Below, in pieces: positions 18,396 through 26,891 of a stretch of DNA of 64,000 nt (positions within the stretch are counted from its first letter, which is position 1; each line of letters starts with the position of its first letter). Where the stretch lies: contig JAVBQG010000006.1 of the NCBI GenBank assembly GCA_031549185.1, forward strand, positions 62,001-126,000, in the 5' to 3' direction. The notes beneath the pieces were generated by a model. That model was not told the DNA's origin. It ran no database searches and was given only the letters and a program-made list of their open reading frames with translations. The position numbers and the translations under genes are program-made. The DNA is from JAVBQG01 sp031549185. GTDB lineage: Bacteria; Synergistota; Synergistia; Synergistales; Synergistaceae.

Positions 18396-19793
18396 CTAAT
18401 ACCCGATCGCCAGCGCTCCCGCGATGCAGATCATCTGCGTCAGCAGCAAAAGACAGAAGAGCGGGAAGAACCAGCGCAGCCACTTCGTCGGCGGGATCTG
18501 CGCGAACTTGCAGATGATCGGCATCGAGCCGGTGATCCACAGGACGTTCGACAGGCCGTCGCCGAACTGGAAGGCGAGCACTGTCGTCTGGCGCGATATT
18601 CCCAGCACGTCGGCCACCGGCACCATGATCGGCATGCTGACCACAGCCTGCCCCGGGCCCGACGGAACGAAGAAGTTGATGATCGTCTGCAGCACCAGCA
18701 TAGCCTCCGCCGCAACCCACTTCGGCAGATCCATCAGAGGCTCGGAGAAACAGTAAATCACCGTGTCGAGCACGCGCGCCTCGCTCAGGATCGTGAGAAT
18801 CCCCTTTGCCATGGCGATCTTCAGGCAGGTCGACGTGATCTCCGCCGCGGAGTCGGCCCAGATGTGCGAGATTCTGTTCGGCGACCACCCCATGGCCAGC
18901 CCGGAGCAGATCCCTATGCAGAGGTAGGCGGCTGCGATCTCCTCGAAGTACCAGCCCCGCTCCTTCATACCCCAGATGATCGTCCCGATCCCCACGAGCA
19001 GGATGGCGAGCACGGCCACCTGTCGGCGATTCACCCGCAGTTCGGCAATGGCGTGCCGGTCGAAGTGCAGGTGCCCGAGGTCGACGTTGCGCACCGGGCT
19101 GACCTCCGGATGACGCGAGACCCTCGTCGCGTAGATCATCACGTACGCGGACGCGACGACGATCATAACCAGGTGGCAGAAGATGCGGTACCCCGCGCCC
19201 GAGAAGGGCGGCAAGCCGGCGATGTTCTGCGCGATACCGACGGTGAAGGGGTTGAGGAACGAGCCCGAATAGCCCAGCCCGATGCCGAGCGCCACGATCG
19301 ACATGCCCACGAGCGCGTCGTAGCGCATGGCCGTCGCAACGCCGACGAAGATCGGGATGAAGGGAAACATCTCCTCGAAGACGGCGATGGTCGACGACGC
19401 CGCGCCGATCAGCGTGATGAATATCGGGATGACGAGAATCCGCGCCCGTCCGTTGAACAGCCGCAGCAACTGCGCGATGAGCGCGTGAAAGGCCCCGGTA
19501 CGAACCGTCACCGCGATCGACGCGAACGCGATAAAGACGAAGAAGACGATGTCCGCCGCCTGCACCATGCCCTGGTAGACGGCCGTGAGCGTCTCCATCG
19601 GTCCGAAGGGACGGCTCGCGACTCGTTCGTACGTATGAGGCTCGATGACCATGCCGCCCAGGGTGTCCAATCTCCGTTCGTAGACCCCCGCCGGGGCGAC
19701 CCACGTGGCGAGCGCCGCGAAAACAATGATCAGAAAAAGCGTGGTATAGACGTGAGGAATGCCGGTTGCGTGGTTGTCGTCCTGTACGTGCAT
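18396..19793 (-). CDS. YfcC-family membrane transporter
   Basis: A 465-residue protein with about 12 membrane helices. Family marks include the N-terminal HVYTTLFLIIVFAALATWVAPAGVYER, SSTIAVFEEMFPFIPIF, and GYSGSFLNPFTVGIAQNIAGLPPFSGAGYRI, with a second half ending in WITGSMPIICKFAQIPPTKWLRWFFP. YfcC and related DcuC/ArsB-superfamily carriers are thought to move basic amino acids, short-chain acids or peptides. The substrate is not predictable here. It stands as a single minus-strand gene upstream of the ATPase pair. Confidence 0.87.
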   Translation of the reverse strand: MHVQDDNHATGIPHVYTTLFLIIVFAALATWVAPAGVYERRLDTLGGMVIEPHTYERVASRPFGPMETLTAVYQGMVQAADIVFFVFIAFASIAVTVRTGAFHALIAQLLRLFNGRARILVIPIFITLIGAASSTIAVFEEMFPFIPIFVGVATAMRYDALVGMSIVALGIGLGYSGSFLNPFTVGIAQNIAGLPPFSGAGYRIFCHLVMIVVASAYVMIYATRVSRHPEVSPVRNVDLGHLHFDRHAIAELRVNRRQVAVLAILLVGIGTIIWGMKERGWYFEEIAAAYLCIGICSGLAMGWSPNRISHIWADSAAEITSTCLKIAMAKGILTILSEARVLDTVIYCFSEPLMDLPKWVAAEAMLVLQTIINFFVPSGPGQAVVSMPIMVPVADVLGISRQTTVLAFQFGDGLSNVLWITGSMPIICKFAQIPPTKWLRWFFPLFCLLLLTQMICIAGALAIGY

Positions 19794-20081
19794 CCATGCG
19801 CCTCCTTGTGGATCCGGGATATTTGAGTGGTGCGATTATATCATATCGCTCAGGCGAAGAGACATAAGAAATCATACTTATTCCCGTCACGCATATGCTC
19901 TATTTATTGTGTTTTACAAATATATCATGCTAAAATATTTTGGGCCGCAACTGCCGAAGCGTTTTTTCAATCCGGTCTGAGGAAAGGGGACCGCGCACGA
20001 ATGCGATCTGAAACACGCGGGGAACAGGGGGTCTGGGAACGGCGGGCTTCGCCGCCGTCATCGCACGAAGGAGGTTTTGCC

Positions 20082-20714
20082 ATGAAAAGATTTTTTTCGT
20101 CATTTTTCGCGTTTATGGCCGTCATAGCGGTGTTTTTTGGCGTTTTATCGACCGGCGCGCGCGCCGAAGCGTATGTCAACAGCGTCCCCTTCTCCGCGAT
20201 GAAGGGAACCTGGGCGATGACGAACGGCTCTGGGACCATGCGCGTAAGCAGCGGCACCGGCAGCATGAACCTGATCAGCGGCACCGTCTGGATTTCCTCG
20301 CTCTCCGCCAATAGCGGCGACACGGGCGGGAACGCCACCATAAAGCTGGACTCCAAATGGCGGCTGACCGGCAGCGGCGGCTCCACCACCTCCCCGCTCA
20401 CCTTCAACACCAAAGGGACATTTACGAACACGGGCGACAACGCGTACACCAATACGTACAGCTCCGGGAGCATGAGCGGAAAAGTTACCGTCACCATGAC
20501 ATCCGCGACGAACGCCAGCGTCACGCAGACGGAGACCAGCACCTCGTCGACGGACGGCTATACCGTCACCCTCTCGTTCAGCCTCACGAAGACCTCCGAC
20601 GATCCGCACAGCGGCGACAGCTCGGGCGGCGGCGGTTGCGACGCGGGCGCGGGAGCGGGCATTCTGGGCCTCGCGCTGCTCGGCCTGTGCCTGAGGAGAA
20701 AAGCGCGGGCGTAA
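20082..20714 (+). CDS. Secreted Synergist-CTERM protein of unknown function
   Basis: A 210-residue exported protein. Residues 1-28 form a Sec signal (MKRFFSSFFAFMAVIAVFFG...ARA). The middle is Thr/Ser/Gly-rich beta sequence without recognised domain, resembling lipocalin-like or adhesive beta proteins only in composition. The tail GDSSGGGGCDAGAGAG, hydrophobic helix, LRRKARA is a Synergist-CTERM sorting signal, presumably cleaved or lipid-modified by a dedicated membrane enzyme. The start at 20082 has a GAAGGAGG site. A possible promoter with extended -10 TGCTAAAAT is at 19928-19936. The 288-base upstream gap otherwise shows only AT-rich sequence. Confidence 0.85.
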   Translation: MKRFFSSFFAFMAVIAVFFGVLSTGARAEAYVNSVPFSAMKGTWAMTNGSGTMRVSSGTGSMNLISGTVWISSLSANSGDTGGNATIKLDSKWRLTGSGGSTTSPLTFNTKGTFTNTGDNAYTNTYSSGSMSGKVTVTMTSATNASVTQTETSTSSTDGYTVTLSFSLTKTSDDPHSGDSSGGGGCDAGAGAGILGLALLGLCLRRKARA

Positions 20715-20744
20715 GACACACCCGAACGACGGTATCCATAACAG

Positions 20745-20785
20745 GGCTGCGCAGGACCCCTTCGAGGGAAAGGCGCAGCCTTTTT
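20745..20785 (+). terminator. Rho-independent terminator of the CTERM gene
   Basis: Arms GGCTGCGC and GCGCAGCC with a 20-base loop, followed by five T, 30 bases after the stop. Confidence 0.9.
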
Positions 20786-20817
20786 ATTCCAGTTCTATTT
20801 CAAATGGCCCGTTTTGC

Positions 20818-20894
20818 GTAGGGGCGCACAGTGTGCGCCCGCCAAGAAGCATGATCTCTTCAGGGCAAAACGGGCGAACACTGTTCGCCCCTAC
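20818..20894. repeat. REP-like palindrome pair (family 1, BIME-like)
   Basis: Two family-1 hairpins (GTAGGGGCGCACA.. with TGTGCGCCC, and GGGCGAACA with TGTTCGCCCCTAC) facing each other across about 30 bases, so the whole 77-base unit is also an inverted repeat. It lies between a terminator and the 3' end of mntP. The remaining bases to 21029 show nothing clear. Confidence 0.78.
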
Positions 20895-21029
20895 AATAAT
20901 AACTGTCGCATTGATTTAGAATCAGAATTATATGAACAGCCGCCGCAGGACGGCGGGCGAAGAGGTTGCCGACGACACGCAGAAGTGACGAATCGGCGCG
21001 AGCGGTACGCGTACGTACCTCGCCCGCCG

Positions 21030-21593
21030 TCAGGGAAAGAGGTGTTGCCGGAGAATGTTGAGCCCGATCAGGATCAACACGACGCCGCCGAGGAATTCGA
21101 CCCGCTTGCCGAATTTACACCCGGCGAACTTGCCGCACAGGACGCCCGCGTAACAGAGCGCCGCCGTGATGAGGCCGGCGGAGACGGCAAGTACCATGAC
21201 CGGGCGGTCGGCCAGCGCGAAACTCGCGCCGACCGCGAGCGCGTCGATCGACGTCGCCACCGCCAGATAGGCCAGCGCCCAGGAGCGCGTCGGATCGGCG
21301 GACCAGGACGCCTCCTCCTGGCCGAACGAACCGCGAATCATGTTCCCTCCCACAAACGCGAGCAGGCCGAAGGCCACCCAGTGGTCGAACGAGGCGATGT
21401 AACCGATGGCGTACGACCCGAGCAGCCAGCCGCCGAGCGGCATCAGGAGCTGAAAAACGCCGCACGCGAACCCCATCCTGGCGGCCATGCCGCGCCCGGC
21501 GGCGGGGACGCTCGCCCCCATGCAGAGGGCAACGGCGAACGCGTCCATGGCGAGCGACGCGGCGGAAAGAAACGAATCGAGGGCATATGTCAT
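21030..21593 (-). CDS. mntP: Manganese efflux pump MntP
   Basis: A 187-residue membrane protein with six helices and the duplicated MntP signature: first half LAMDAFAVALCMGAS, second half TSIDALAVGASFAL, each with the Asp that lines the Mn2+ pathway. Length is the family norm (about 185-190). It exports excess Mn2+. In other bacteria mntP is often controlled by a yybP-ykoY riboswitch. I looked at the roughly 130 bases upstream and saw no such structure. Ribosome site is AAGGAGC before the ATG at 21593. Confidence 0.95.
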   Translation of the reverse strand: MTYALDSFLSAASLAMDAFAVALCMGASVPAAGRGMAARMGFACGVFQLLMPLGGWLLGSYAIGYIASFDHWVAFGLLAFVGGNMIRGSFGQEEASWSADPTRSWALAYLAVATSIDALAVGASFALADRPVMVLAVSAGLITAALCYAGVLCGKFAGCKFGKRVEFLGGVVLILIGLNILRQHLFP

Positions 21594-21721
21594 AGAGGGA
21601 GCTCCTTCCGACCTTGCGATTTTTATCCCGATGGCAAACGAGAAGTATTATATGGCAGAACGTCGACGAATTCAAAGGCAAAGCGCCCGCCCCAGGGGCG
21701 GGCGGCGCTCCCGCAACAAAA

Positions 21722-21800
21722 AATCACCCTCAAAATCACCCCTTTTTTCGCCGCCGGCCTCGCGCAAAGTAGCGACAAATTTTCAAAAATGCGCTACTTT
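21722..21800 (+). promoter_or_regulatory. AATCACCCC-box promoter module A
   Basis: Boxes AATCACCCT (21722) and AATCACCCC (21734), 12 bases apart. Box 1 starts 50 bases before a -35-like GCGACA (21772-21777), with a 17-base spacer to -10-like TACTTT (21795-21800). The third box present in the other three modules is missing here. It precedes the zinc-ribbon/AIM24 gene pair by about 50 bases. Confidence 0.6.
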
Positions 21801-21850
21801 ATCAGGAGGCGCAACAGCGCCACGCAAACTTACATCAAGGGGGTTTTCGA

Positions 21851-22345
21851 ATGGGACTTTTCGACGAGATAGGCAAGGAGATCGGCAAATTCGCGAAGAC
21901 GGCGGCGGATAAGACGTCGAACATGGTCGAGACCACGCGGCTCGGCTCCAAGATCAGCGCGCAGAACGACAATATCGCGAGGCTGAAGGCGAAGATCGGC
22001 GAGTTCTACTGGGAGAAGTTCGTTGCGGGCGAGCCGTGCGACCCGGCGCTGGAGGAGACCTTCGCGGAGATCGAAAACGCGATCGCGCAGATCGCTTCGT
22101 TCGAGGCGGAGATCCGCGCCATCAAGGAGAGCGAGGCGCAGGCAGTCCCTGCGACGGCGCAGGCGGCGGGCGCGAAGTGCGGCTCCTGCGGGGCATCGAA
22201 CGATGACGGCGCGCGCTTCTGCCGCGAGTGCGGATCGGCGATCCTGCAAGAAGCGGCCGAGTCGGGCAAACTGCTCTGCCCGACGTGCGGCGCGCAGCTC
22301 GCCGCCGAGGCCAAGTTCTGCGGCGAGTGCGGCGGGAAGGCATAG
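21851..22345 (+). CDS. Zinc-ribbon protein with coiled-coil N-terminus
   Basis: A 164-residue soluble protein. Residues 1-100 are predicted helical/coiled coil (KISAQNDNIARLKAKIGEFYWEKF, EIENAIAQIASFEAEIRAIKE). The C-terminal part has two zinc ribbons: CGSCGASNDDGARFCRECG and CPTCGAQLAAEAKFCGECG, each with two CxxC knuckles. No function is known for this arrangement. The next gene begins 11 bases after it and also starts with a zinc ribbon of the same type, so the two probably form an operon and may interact. Confidence 0.85.
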   Translation: MGLFDEIGKEIGKFAKTAADKTSNMVETTRLGSKISAQNDNIARLKAKIGEFYWEKFVAGEPCDPALEETFAEIENAIAQIASFEAEIRAIKESEAQAVPATAQAAGAKCGSCGASNDDGARFCRECGSAILQEAAESGKLLCPTCGAQLAAEAKFCGECGGKA

Positions 22346-22355
22346 GAACCCGTTC

Positions 22356-23273
22356 ATGTTCTGCTCGCAGTGCGGCACCAAAAACGACGACGGCGTGAGA
22401 TTCTGCACCTCTTGCGGCACGCCCCTCGCGAACGCGCAGCCGCAGGCGGCCCCGGCGCGTCCGATGCGGATGCAGAAGGCCGACGAGGTCGAGTACACGA
22501 TCCACGGGGAGGACCTCCAGTTCGTCGAGATCATGCTCGACCCCGGCGAGACCATCGTCGCCGAGACGGGGGCAATGATGTACATGGACCGCGCCATCCA
22601 GATGGACACGGTGTTCGGCGACGGCTCCGGCAAGGAAGGCGACGACCTGATGGGCAAGCTCTTCTCGGCGGGCAAGCGCGCTCTCACCGGCGAGGGAATC
22701 TTCATCACCGCCTTCACGAACACCGGGAGCGAGAAGCGCTGCGTCGCCTTCGCCGCGCCCTACCCCGGCCGCGTCGTGCCCTTCGACCTCTCCCACTACG
22801 ACGGCACGCTGATCTGCCAGAAGGACTCGTTCCTCTGCGCGGCGCGGGGCATCTCGATCGGCATCGCCTTCCAGCAGAAGATCGGCGTCGGGCTCTTTGG
22901 CGGCGAGGGTTTCATCATGCAGAAGCTGGAGGGCGACGGCCTCGCCTTCATGCACGCGGGCGGAATGATCATCAAAAAAGAGCTCGCCGCGGGCGAGAAG
23001 ATCCGCCTCGACTCGGGCTGCCTCGTGGCGATTACGAAGACGATCGACTACGATATCCAGTTCCAGACGGGCATCAAAAACGCCCTCTTCGGCGGCGAGG
23101 GGCTGGTCTTCGCGACGCTGGAGGGCCCCGGAACCGTCTGGCTGCAGTCGCTCCCTTTCTCGCGCCTGGCCGACAGAATCTACTCCGCCAGCAGGGCTGG
23201 CGGCGGCAAGAACGCCGAGGAGGCCAGCCTCCTGGGAAAGATCGCCACGGGTAAATTTTTCGGGACGAACTGA
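22356..23273 (+). CDS. AIM24/TIGR00266-family protein with N-terminal zinc ribbon
   Basis: A 305-residue protein. It begins with a zinc ribbon (FCSQCGTKNDDGVRFCTSCG, residues 2-21), a short Ala/Pro linker, and then a TIGR00266/AIM24-like beta-helical domain of about 220 residues (VEYTIHGEDLQFVEIMLDPGETIVAETGAMMYMD ... GLFGGEGFIMQKLEGDGLAFMHAGG ... GPGTVWLQSLP). The biochemical role of the family is not established. Mitochondrial AIM24 is linked to membrane organisation. A zinc-ribbon fusion is a known bacterial variant. The start at 22356 puts the ribbon at the N-terminus. A 207-base repeat element follows the stop. Confidence 0.88.
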   Translation: MFCSQCGTKNDDGVRFCTSCGTPLANAQPQAAPARPMRMQKADEVEYTIHGEDLQFVEIMLDPGETIVAETGAMMYMDRAIQMDTVFGDGSGKEGDDLMGKLFSAGKRALTGEGIFITAFTNTGSEKRCVAFAAPYPGRVVPFDLSHYDGTLICQKDSFLCAARGISIGIAFQQKIGVGLFGGEGFIMQKLEGDGLAFMHAGGMIIKKELAAGEKIRLDSGCLVAITKTIDYDIQFQTGIKNALFGGEGLVFATLEGPGTVWLQSLPFSRLADRIYSASRAGGGKNAEEASLLGKIATGKFFGTN

Positions 23274-23279
23274 GAAGCG

Positions 23280-23487
23280 CTCCCCCTCGGCTCGCTGCGC
23301 ACGCCGATCCCCCCCCTAAAGCGGGGGACGAGGATGCTTCTCTTTGCATCAGCGCTCGCATTATGAGAAGATTTTTGGGACACAGCTCGGCACAGTGACG
23401 AAGAACTCGATCGAATCGATAGCCTCCTTGTCCCCCGCTTTAGGGGGGGGATCGACGTGCGCAAAGCGCGTCGAGGGGGAGGCTTTT
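23280..23487. repeat. Long imperfect palindromic element (family 2, copy 1)
   Basis: About 207 bases between convergent genes. Outer arms are CTCCCCCTCGGC-like on the left and GTCGAGGGGGAGGCT on the right. Inside each end is a second hairpin (CCCCCCCTAAAGCGGGGGAC on the left; CCCCCGCTTTAGGGGGGG on the right). The centre (about 100 bases, starting GAGGATGCTTCTC) is not palindromic and gives the element a direction. Related copies: 29510-29717 (same orientation), 54301-54507 (inverted), and a deleted copy at 32928-32970. Confidence 0.82.
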
Positions 23488-23507
23488 TGTGTGTTTGATG
23501 CCCTGCC

Positions 23508-25196
23508 CTACCGCACCGCCCTTCCCGCCTCCTGCAGCATCTGCACGTAGGCGAGCAGCTCCTTTCGCGACGAGACGTTCAGCTTCATGAAGATCCGCCG
23601 GTTGTGGGTCTTGATGGTGTTGATGCTGAGGTTCAGGATCTGCGCGATGTCCTGCGCGGCGTAGCCCTCGATGTAGAGGTTGAATACGCTCCGCTCGGCG
23701 CGCGTGAGGGCCTTCGTGTTCTCGAGGAACATCTCGAACACGTCCTCCGGCAACCGCTCCGGCCGGCTTGCCTCCACGACGGCGGCGCCGGCCTCCTCGG
23801 CGCCCTCGGCTTCTTCGCCCCGCTGGCTCAAAAATTCGATCAGGTCGTCGATCTCGGGGATCTTCGTGCGGGGGACGCGCGGGGTCGCTTCCCCAGCCCT
23901 GCCCCGCACGCCGGAGCGAATCGCGTCGAGCCCCACCAGAACGGGCCGGATATACCACTGACTGAACACAAACGAGCATATGGCCCCCACGGAAAGCAGC
24001 AAGAGCGACAGCGACAGAAGCCTCGCGTTGTCCGCGGCGATTTTCGCGTCGACGTCCGTTTGAGGCACGAGCAGCGCGAACACGTACCCGCCATCCCGCG
24101 CGAAGGGGGAATCCTTCGCGTACAGGGCGACGGTCTTCTGCAGTCCCACGAAGTCGCCACCGCCTCGTTGCCTGTACGTCACGAGATCCCTGTCCGGGTT
24201 TCCGTTTCCGATCTCCAGCGCCTTGCCCGACCGCGGCTCGCCCTCCGCGTTGTAGCGCCACGAGAGCAGCGCCCTCGACATGTCCAGCGAATGATCCCCG
24301 ACGGGCGCCAGAGCGCAGAAGATACCGTTGTAGATGTTGCCGGTCGGCATATAGGCCATCTTGAAAAGCATATCGCTCATCTCGAAACCGCATACCCCGA
24401 AGACCGCCCCCTCCGAGTCGACCAGGGGGACGCTGCAGAGCATGGCGCGGTAGTTCGCGTCCTTGAGGTTCGTCGCCGGTTGCCAGTAACAGAGCCTGCG
24501 CACGAACGCGGGGTTTTCCGCCGCCGCTTTCAGGGGAAGGCTGTAATACGGCGCGTTTTCGACGTCGAACTCCATCGCCCACTGGGCGTCGAGCACCGCG
24601 TCGTGCCTGCGCGCGATTCGCGAAAAACCCCGCAGTACCAGGATCGCGGGCGACGATTCGCTCAAAATGTTCGGCTCCCAGTTCTTGAAGTAGAGACCGG
24701 CGCGGCTCGTGCGCGCCTCCTCCGGCCGCTTGCTTGCCGTCGCGTTGAGGATCATGAACGCCCCGCTGGCCTTCACCCTCTCCAACGAGAAGAAGAGCGT
24801 GTCGTACTGGCCGTCGATGATCTCCTCCAATAGCTCGGGGTGAGCATGCAGATCGTCTACGCCCAGCCCTTTCTCCCGCAGCTCGCTCTCGATATTGCGC
24901 GAGACATGCCGCGAGAGCCGCAGCGCCTGCGCCGAGATCTCGCCGAACTGCCGCTCGACGTTCTGCGACAGGTAGGCGAGCTCGTTCTCCATCAGCCGCC
25001 TGCTCTCGCCGACCCCCGTCGAGAAGACTCCGGCGATCAAAAGGGCGCTCACCACGCCCACGACCATCGTCGCAACCAGCAGCATAAAAAAGACGAAGAG
25101 GCGCAGTCTCATCGACAGCCCCATCGCCCGCATGCCCTGGATCTTATCGATCAGCCGCCTCAGCCGCTCAGCGAAGGCTTTCGACAAAATCTTCAT
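23508..25196 (-). CDS. Membrane-bound LuxR-family regulator with extracytoplasmic sensor
   Basis: A 562-residue one-component regulator. TM1 spans about residues 31-57, followed by a large extracytoplasmic region of about 335 residues with a Cache-like look (helical start EISAQALRLSRHVSRNIE, then mixed alpha/beta), and TM2 at about 393-415 (LLSLSLLLLSVGAICSFVF). An Ala/Glu-rich linker then leads to a C-terminal LuxR HTH at about 495-550 (LTRAERSVFNLYIEGYAAQDIAQILNLSINTIKTHNRRIFMKL). The start at 25196 has a GGAGGG site and overlaps the end of the upstream solute-binding protein gene by 29 bases, showing translational coupling. It may sense ligand through that protein. Confidence 0.85.
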   Translation of the reverse strand: MKILSKAFAERLRRLIDKIQGMRAMGLSMRLRLFVFFMLLVATMVVGVVSALLIAGVFSTGVGESRRLMENELAYLSQNVERQFGEISAQALRLSRHVSRNIESELREKGLGVDDLHAHPELLEEIIDGQYDTLFFSLERVKASGAFMILNATASKRPEEARTSRAGLYFKNWEPNILSESSPAILVLRGFSRIARRHDAVLDAQWAMEFDVENAPYYSLPLKAAAENPAFVRRLCYWQPATNLKDANYRAMLCSVPLVDSEGAVFGVCGFEMSDMLFKMAYMPTGNIYNGIFCALAPVGDHSLDMSRALLSWRYNAEGEPRSGKALEIGNGNPDRDLVTYRQRGGGDFVGLQKTVALYAKDSPFARDGGYVFALLVPQTDVDAKIAADNARLLSLSLLLLSVGAICSFVFSQWYIRPVLVGLDAIRSGVRGRAGEATPRVPRTKIPEIDDLIEFLSQRGEEAEGAEEAGAAVVEASRPERLPEDVFEMFLENTKALTRAERSVFNLYIEGYAAQDIAQILNLSINTIKTHNRRIFMKLNVSSRKELLAYVQMLQEAGRAVR

Positions 25197-26601
25197 ACGC
25201 GCCCTCCGTGGCTGCGCGGTACGCCTCGTCCGTTCCCAATGCGCCCCTTCGCTTCTCGAATTTCCCGCGGGCCTCCGATGCGCACTTGGCGAGCGCGCTC
25301 TCATACGCAATCTCGATCGTTCCGAAGTTGTCGAGGTTCTTGGGGATCAGGAAGTCGTACTCCGCGCCCATCTGCGTGACGACTTCCAGGAAGCGCCTGT
25401 GGATCGGCGGCAGGCCCTCCGCGTCGCTGTGTTCGGCCTTCTCCATCGCCTCCCGCGTGACCGGCAGGTAGCCGGTGCCCTTGAGGAAGCGCAGGTTCTG
25501 CTCCGGTTCCACCAGCCACTTCAAAAACAGAATGGCCGCGCGCTCCTTCTTCGGCGTCGACTTCAGCAGGCAGAAGCCGCCCGCGCGCTGGATGGCCACC
25601 TTCTTGCCGCCCTCGTAGACCGGGTAGGGCAGGAAGTCGAACTCCACCGGCTCGGACGAGTTGTCGGCATACGTCATCGAGGCCGGAAGAAACGAGATAC
25701 CCGCCGTCGAGCTGGTCCAGCAGACGATGTCGCCCGTCTTCGTGAGGTCGGTGCCGTAGCCGTCGTAGATCGCCTCCTGCCCGCGCACCGCTGGCTCGTA
25801 GTAGGCGTTCCATATTTTTTCGAAGAGGGGCGCGCGCAGGTTCATCCCCGCCTCGGAGAGGAACTCGCCGCCCATTTGCCGGAAGCCGACCTGCGCGAAG
25901 TTGATCGGGTTGTCGATCATGAAGAACATCTTGCCGTCCCAGGGGACGTCCGGCGTCTTCGCGTCGGTCCACCCGTAGTATTTTTTCGCCGTCGCCAGAA
26001 TGCCCTCCACCGTGGCGAGGTCGCCCAGCGACGCGCCGGTCTCCTTCGCGAAGCGGTCGAAGAGCGTACGGTTGACCAGCAGCCCCTCCGTGGATTTGCC
26101 GGTGGGGAAGATGTAGAGTTTGCCGTCCGAGATGCGCCCCTCCTCCAAAAAACGGGGCACGAAGGCCGACAGCTCGTCCTTCGTAAAGTAGTCGTCGAAA
26201 TCGACCAGCATGTCCTTGCGTACGAGAAGGATGGCGGATTTGGGGTAGGCCATGGCGATGTCGGGGGCCTCCGGCGCGCCGGGGTCGCCGTTCGCCAGCA
26301 GTTGCAGCTTCTCGTGCAGCACCTCGAACTTGCCGATGGAGGTAACAGCGATGACGATGCCCTTCTCTTTGCCGGCCGTGCGGTTGAACTCGTCCACCAC
26401 GTCGCTCATGGCGTGCTTCATCTGTCCGCTGGGGTTGTGCCACATGGTGAGCACGACGGGGTTGCGCGGGTCGAGGTCGTCCGGGTTCGGGCGACTCGCA
26501 TACTTCCAGCCCGCGAGACAGGCGACTGCCGCGATCAGAAGGAGCGGAAGGAACTTTATCCATTTTCCCCTGCCGTCGGGCGGGCTTGATGTGCGTGACA
26601 T
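25168..26601 (-). CDS. Extracellular solute-binding protein (family 1 type), sensor-associated
   Basis: A 477-residue exported or membrane-anchored binding protein with an N-terminal hydrophobic segment (FLPLLLIAAVACLAGW, about residues 17-32). The Cys in that segment is not a clear lipobox. The mature region is of the MalE/UgpB class: VVLTMWHNPSGQMKHAMSDVVDEFNR, PDIAMAYPKSAILLV, GKLYIFPTGKSTEGLLVNRTLFDRFA, AAILFLKWLVEPEQN. The start at 26601 follows GGGGTGAT. Longer frames upstream lack a signal. No permease or ATPase is adjacent. The overlapping downstream gene is a membrane LuxR regulator, so a sensory rather than transport role is likely (inference). Confidence 0.87.
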   Translation of the reverse strand: MSRTSSPPDGRGKWIKFLPLLLIAAVACLAGWKYASRPNPDDLDPRNPVVLTMWHNPSGQMKHAMSDVVDEFNRTAGKEKGIVIAVTSIGKFEVLHEKLQLLANGDPGAPEAPDIAMAYPKSAILLVRKDMLVDFDDYFTKDELSAFVPRFLEEGRISDGKLYIFPTGKSTEGLLVNRTLFDRFAKETGASLGDLATVEGILATAKKYYGWTDAKTPDVPWDGKMFFMIDNPINFAQVGFRQMGGEFLSEAGMNLRAPLFEKIWNAYYEPAVRGQEAIYDGYGTDLTKTGDIVCWTSSTAGISFLPASMTYADNSSEPVEFDFLPYPVYEGGKKVAIQRAGGFCLLKSTPKKERAAILFLKWLVEPEQNLRFLKGTGYLPVTREAMEKAEHSDAEGLPPIHRRFLEVVTQMGAEYDFLIPKNLDNFGTIEIAYESALAKCASEARGKFEKRRGALGTDEAYRAATEGAYEDFVESLR

Positions 26602-26891
26602 TTCGAAGATCACCCCGAAAACCGCCTTCCTCTCCCCGATGGACGACGCACGGAGGGAGGATGCGAGTCGCTTGTTATTTATGAAGCTTTCAGAAGGATT
26701 ACGAGTCATTCTAGCAAGTATCAAAGGGGAAGTAAACACGAGTGAACAAAATCGCTATTGCGAAATATCACTTTTTTTCACTAAAATATATGATTTTTCT
26801 CATAAATTTATATCAAATTTCTCACTTACATACAGGATGCGCTCAAAAGCAAGGTTTCGTGTCGCTTTTTCCATTTATGAGCACATTCGCG

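Noticed and set aside
21594..21720. yybP-ykoY manganese riboswitch upstream of mntP
   Set aside because: The upstream gap is short and no characteristic paired CUCA-type loops or terminator were visible.
26608..26616. GATCACCCC near the start of the solute-binding protein gene as a fifth AATCACCCC box (also ATCACCCC at 36581)
   Set aside because: Single near-matches without the 12-base partner or promoter geometry. The 26608 sequence is the reverse of the gene's own GGGGTGAT ribosome site, and such 8-mers are expected by chance once or twice.
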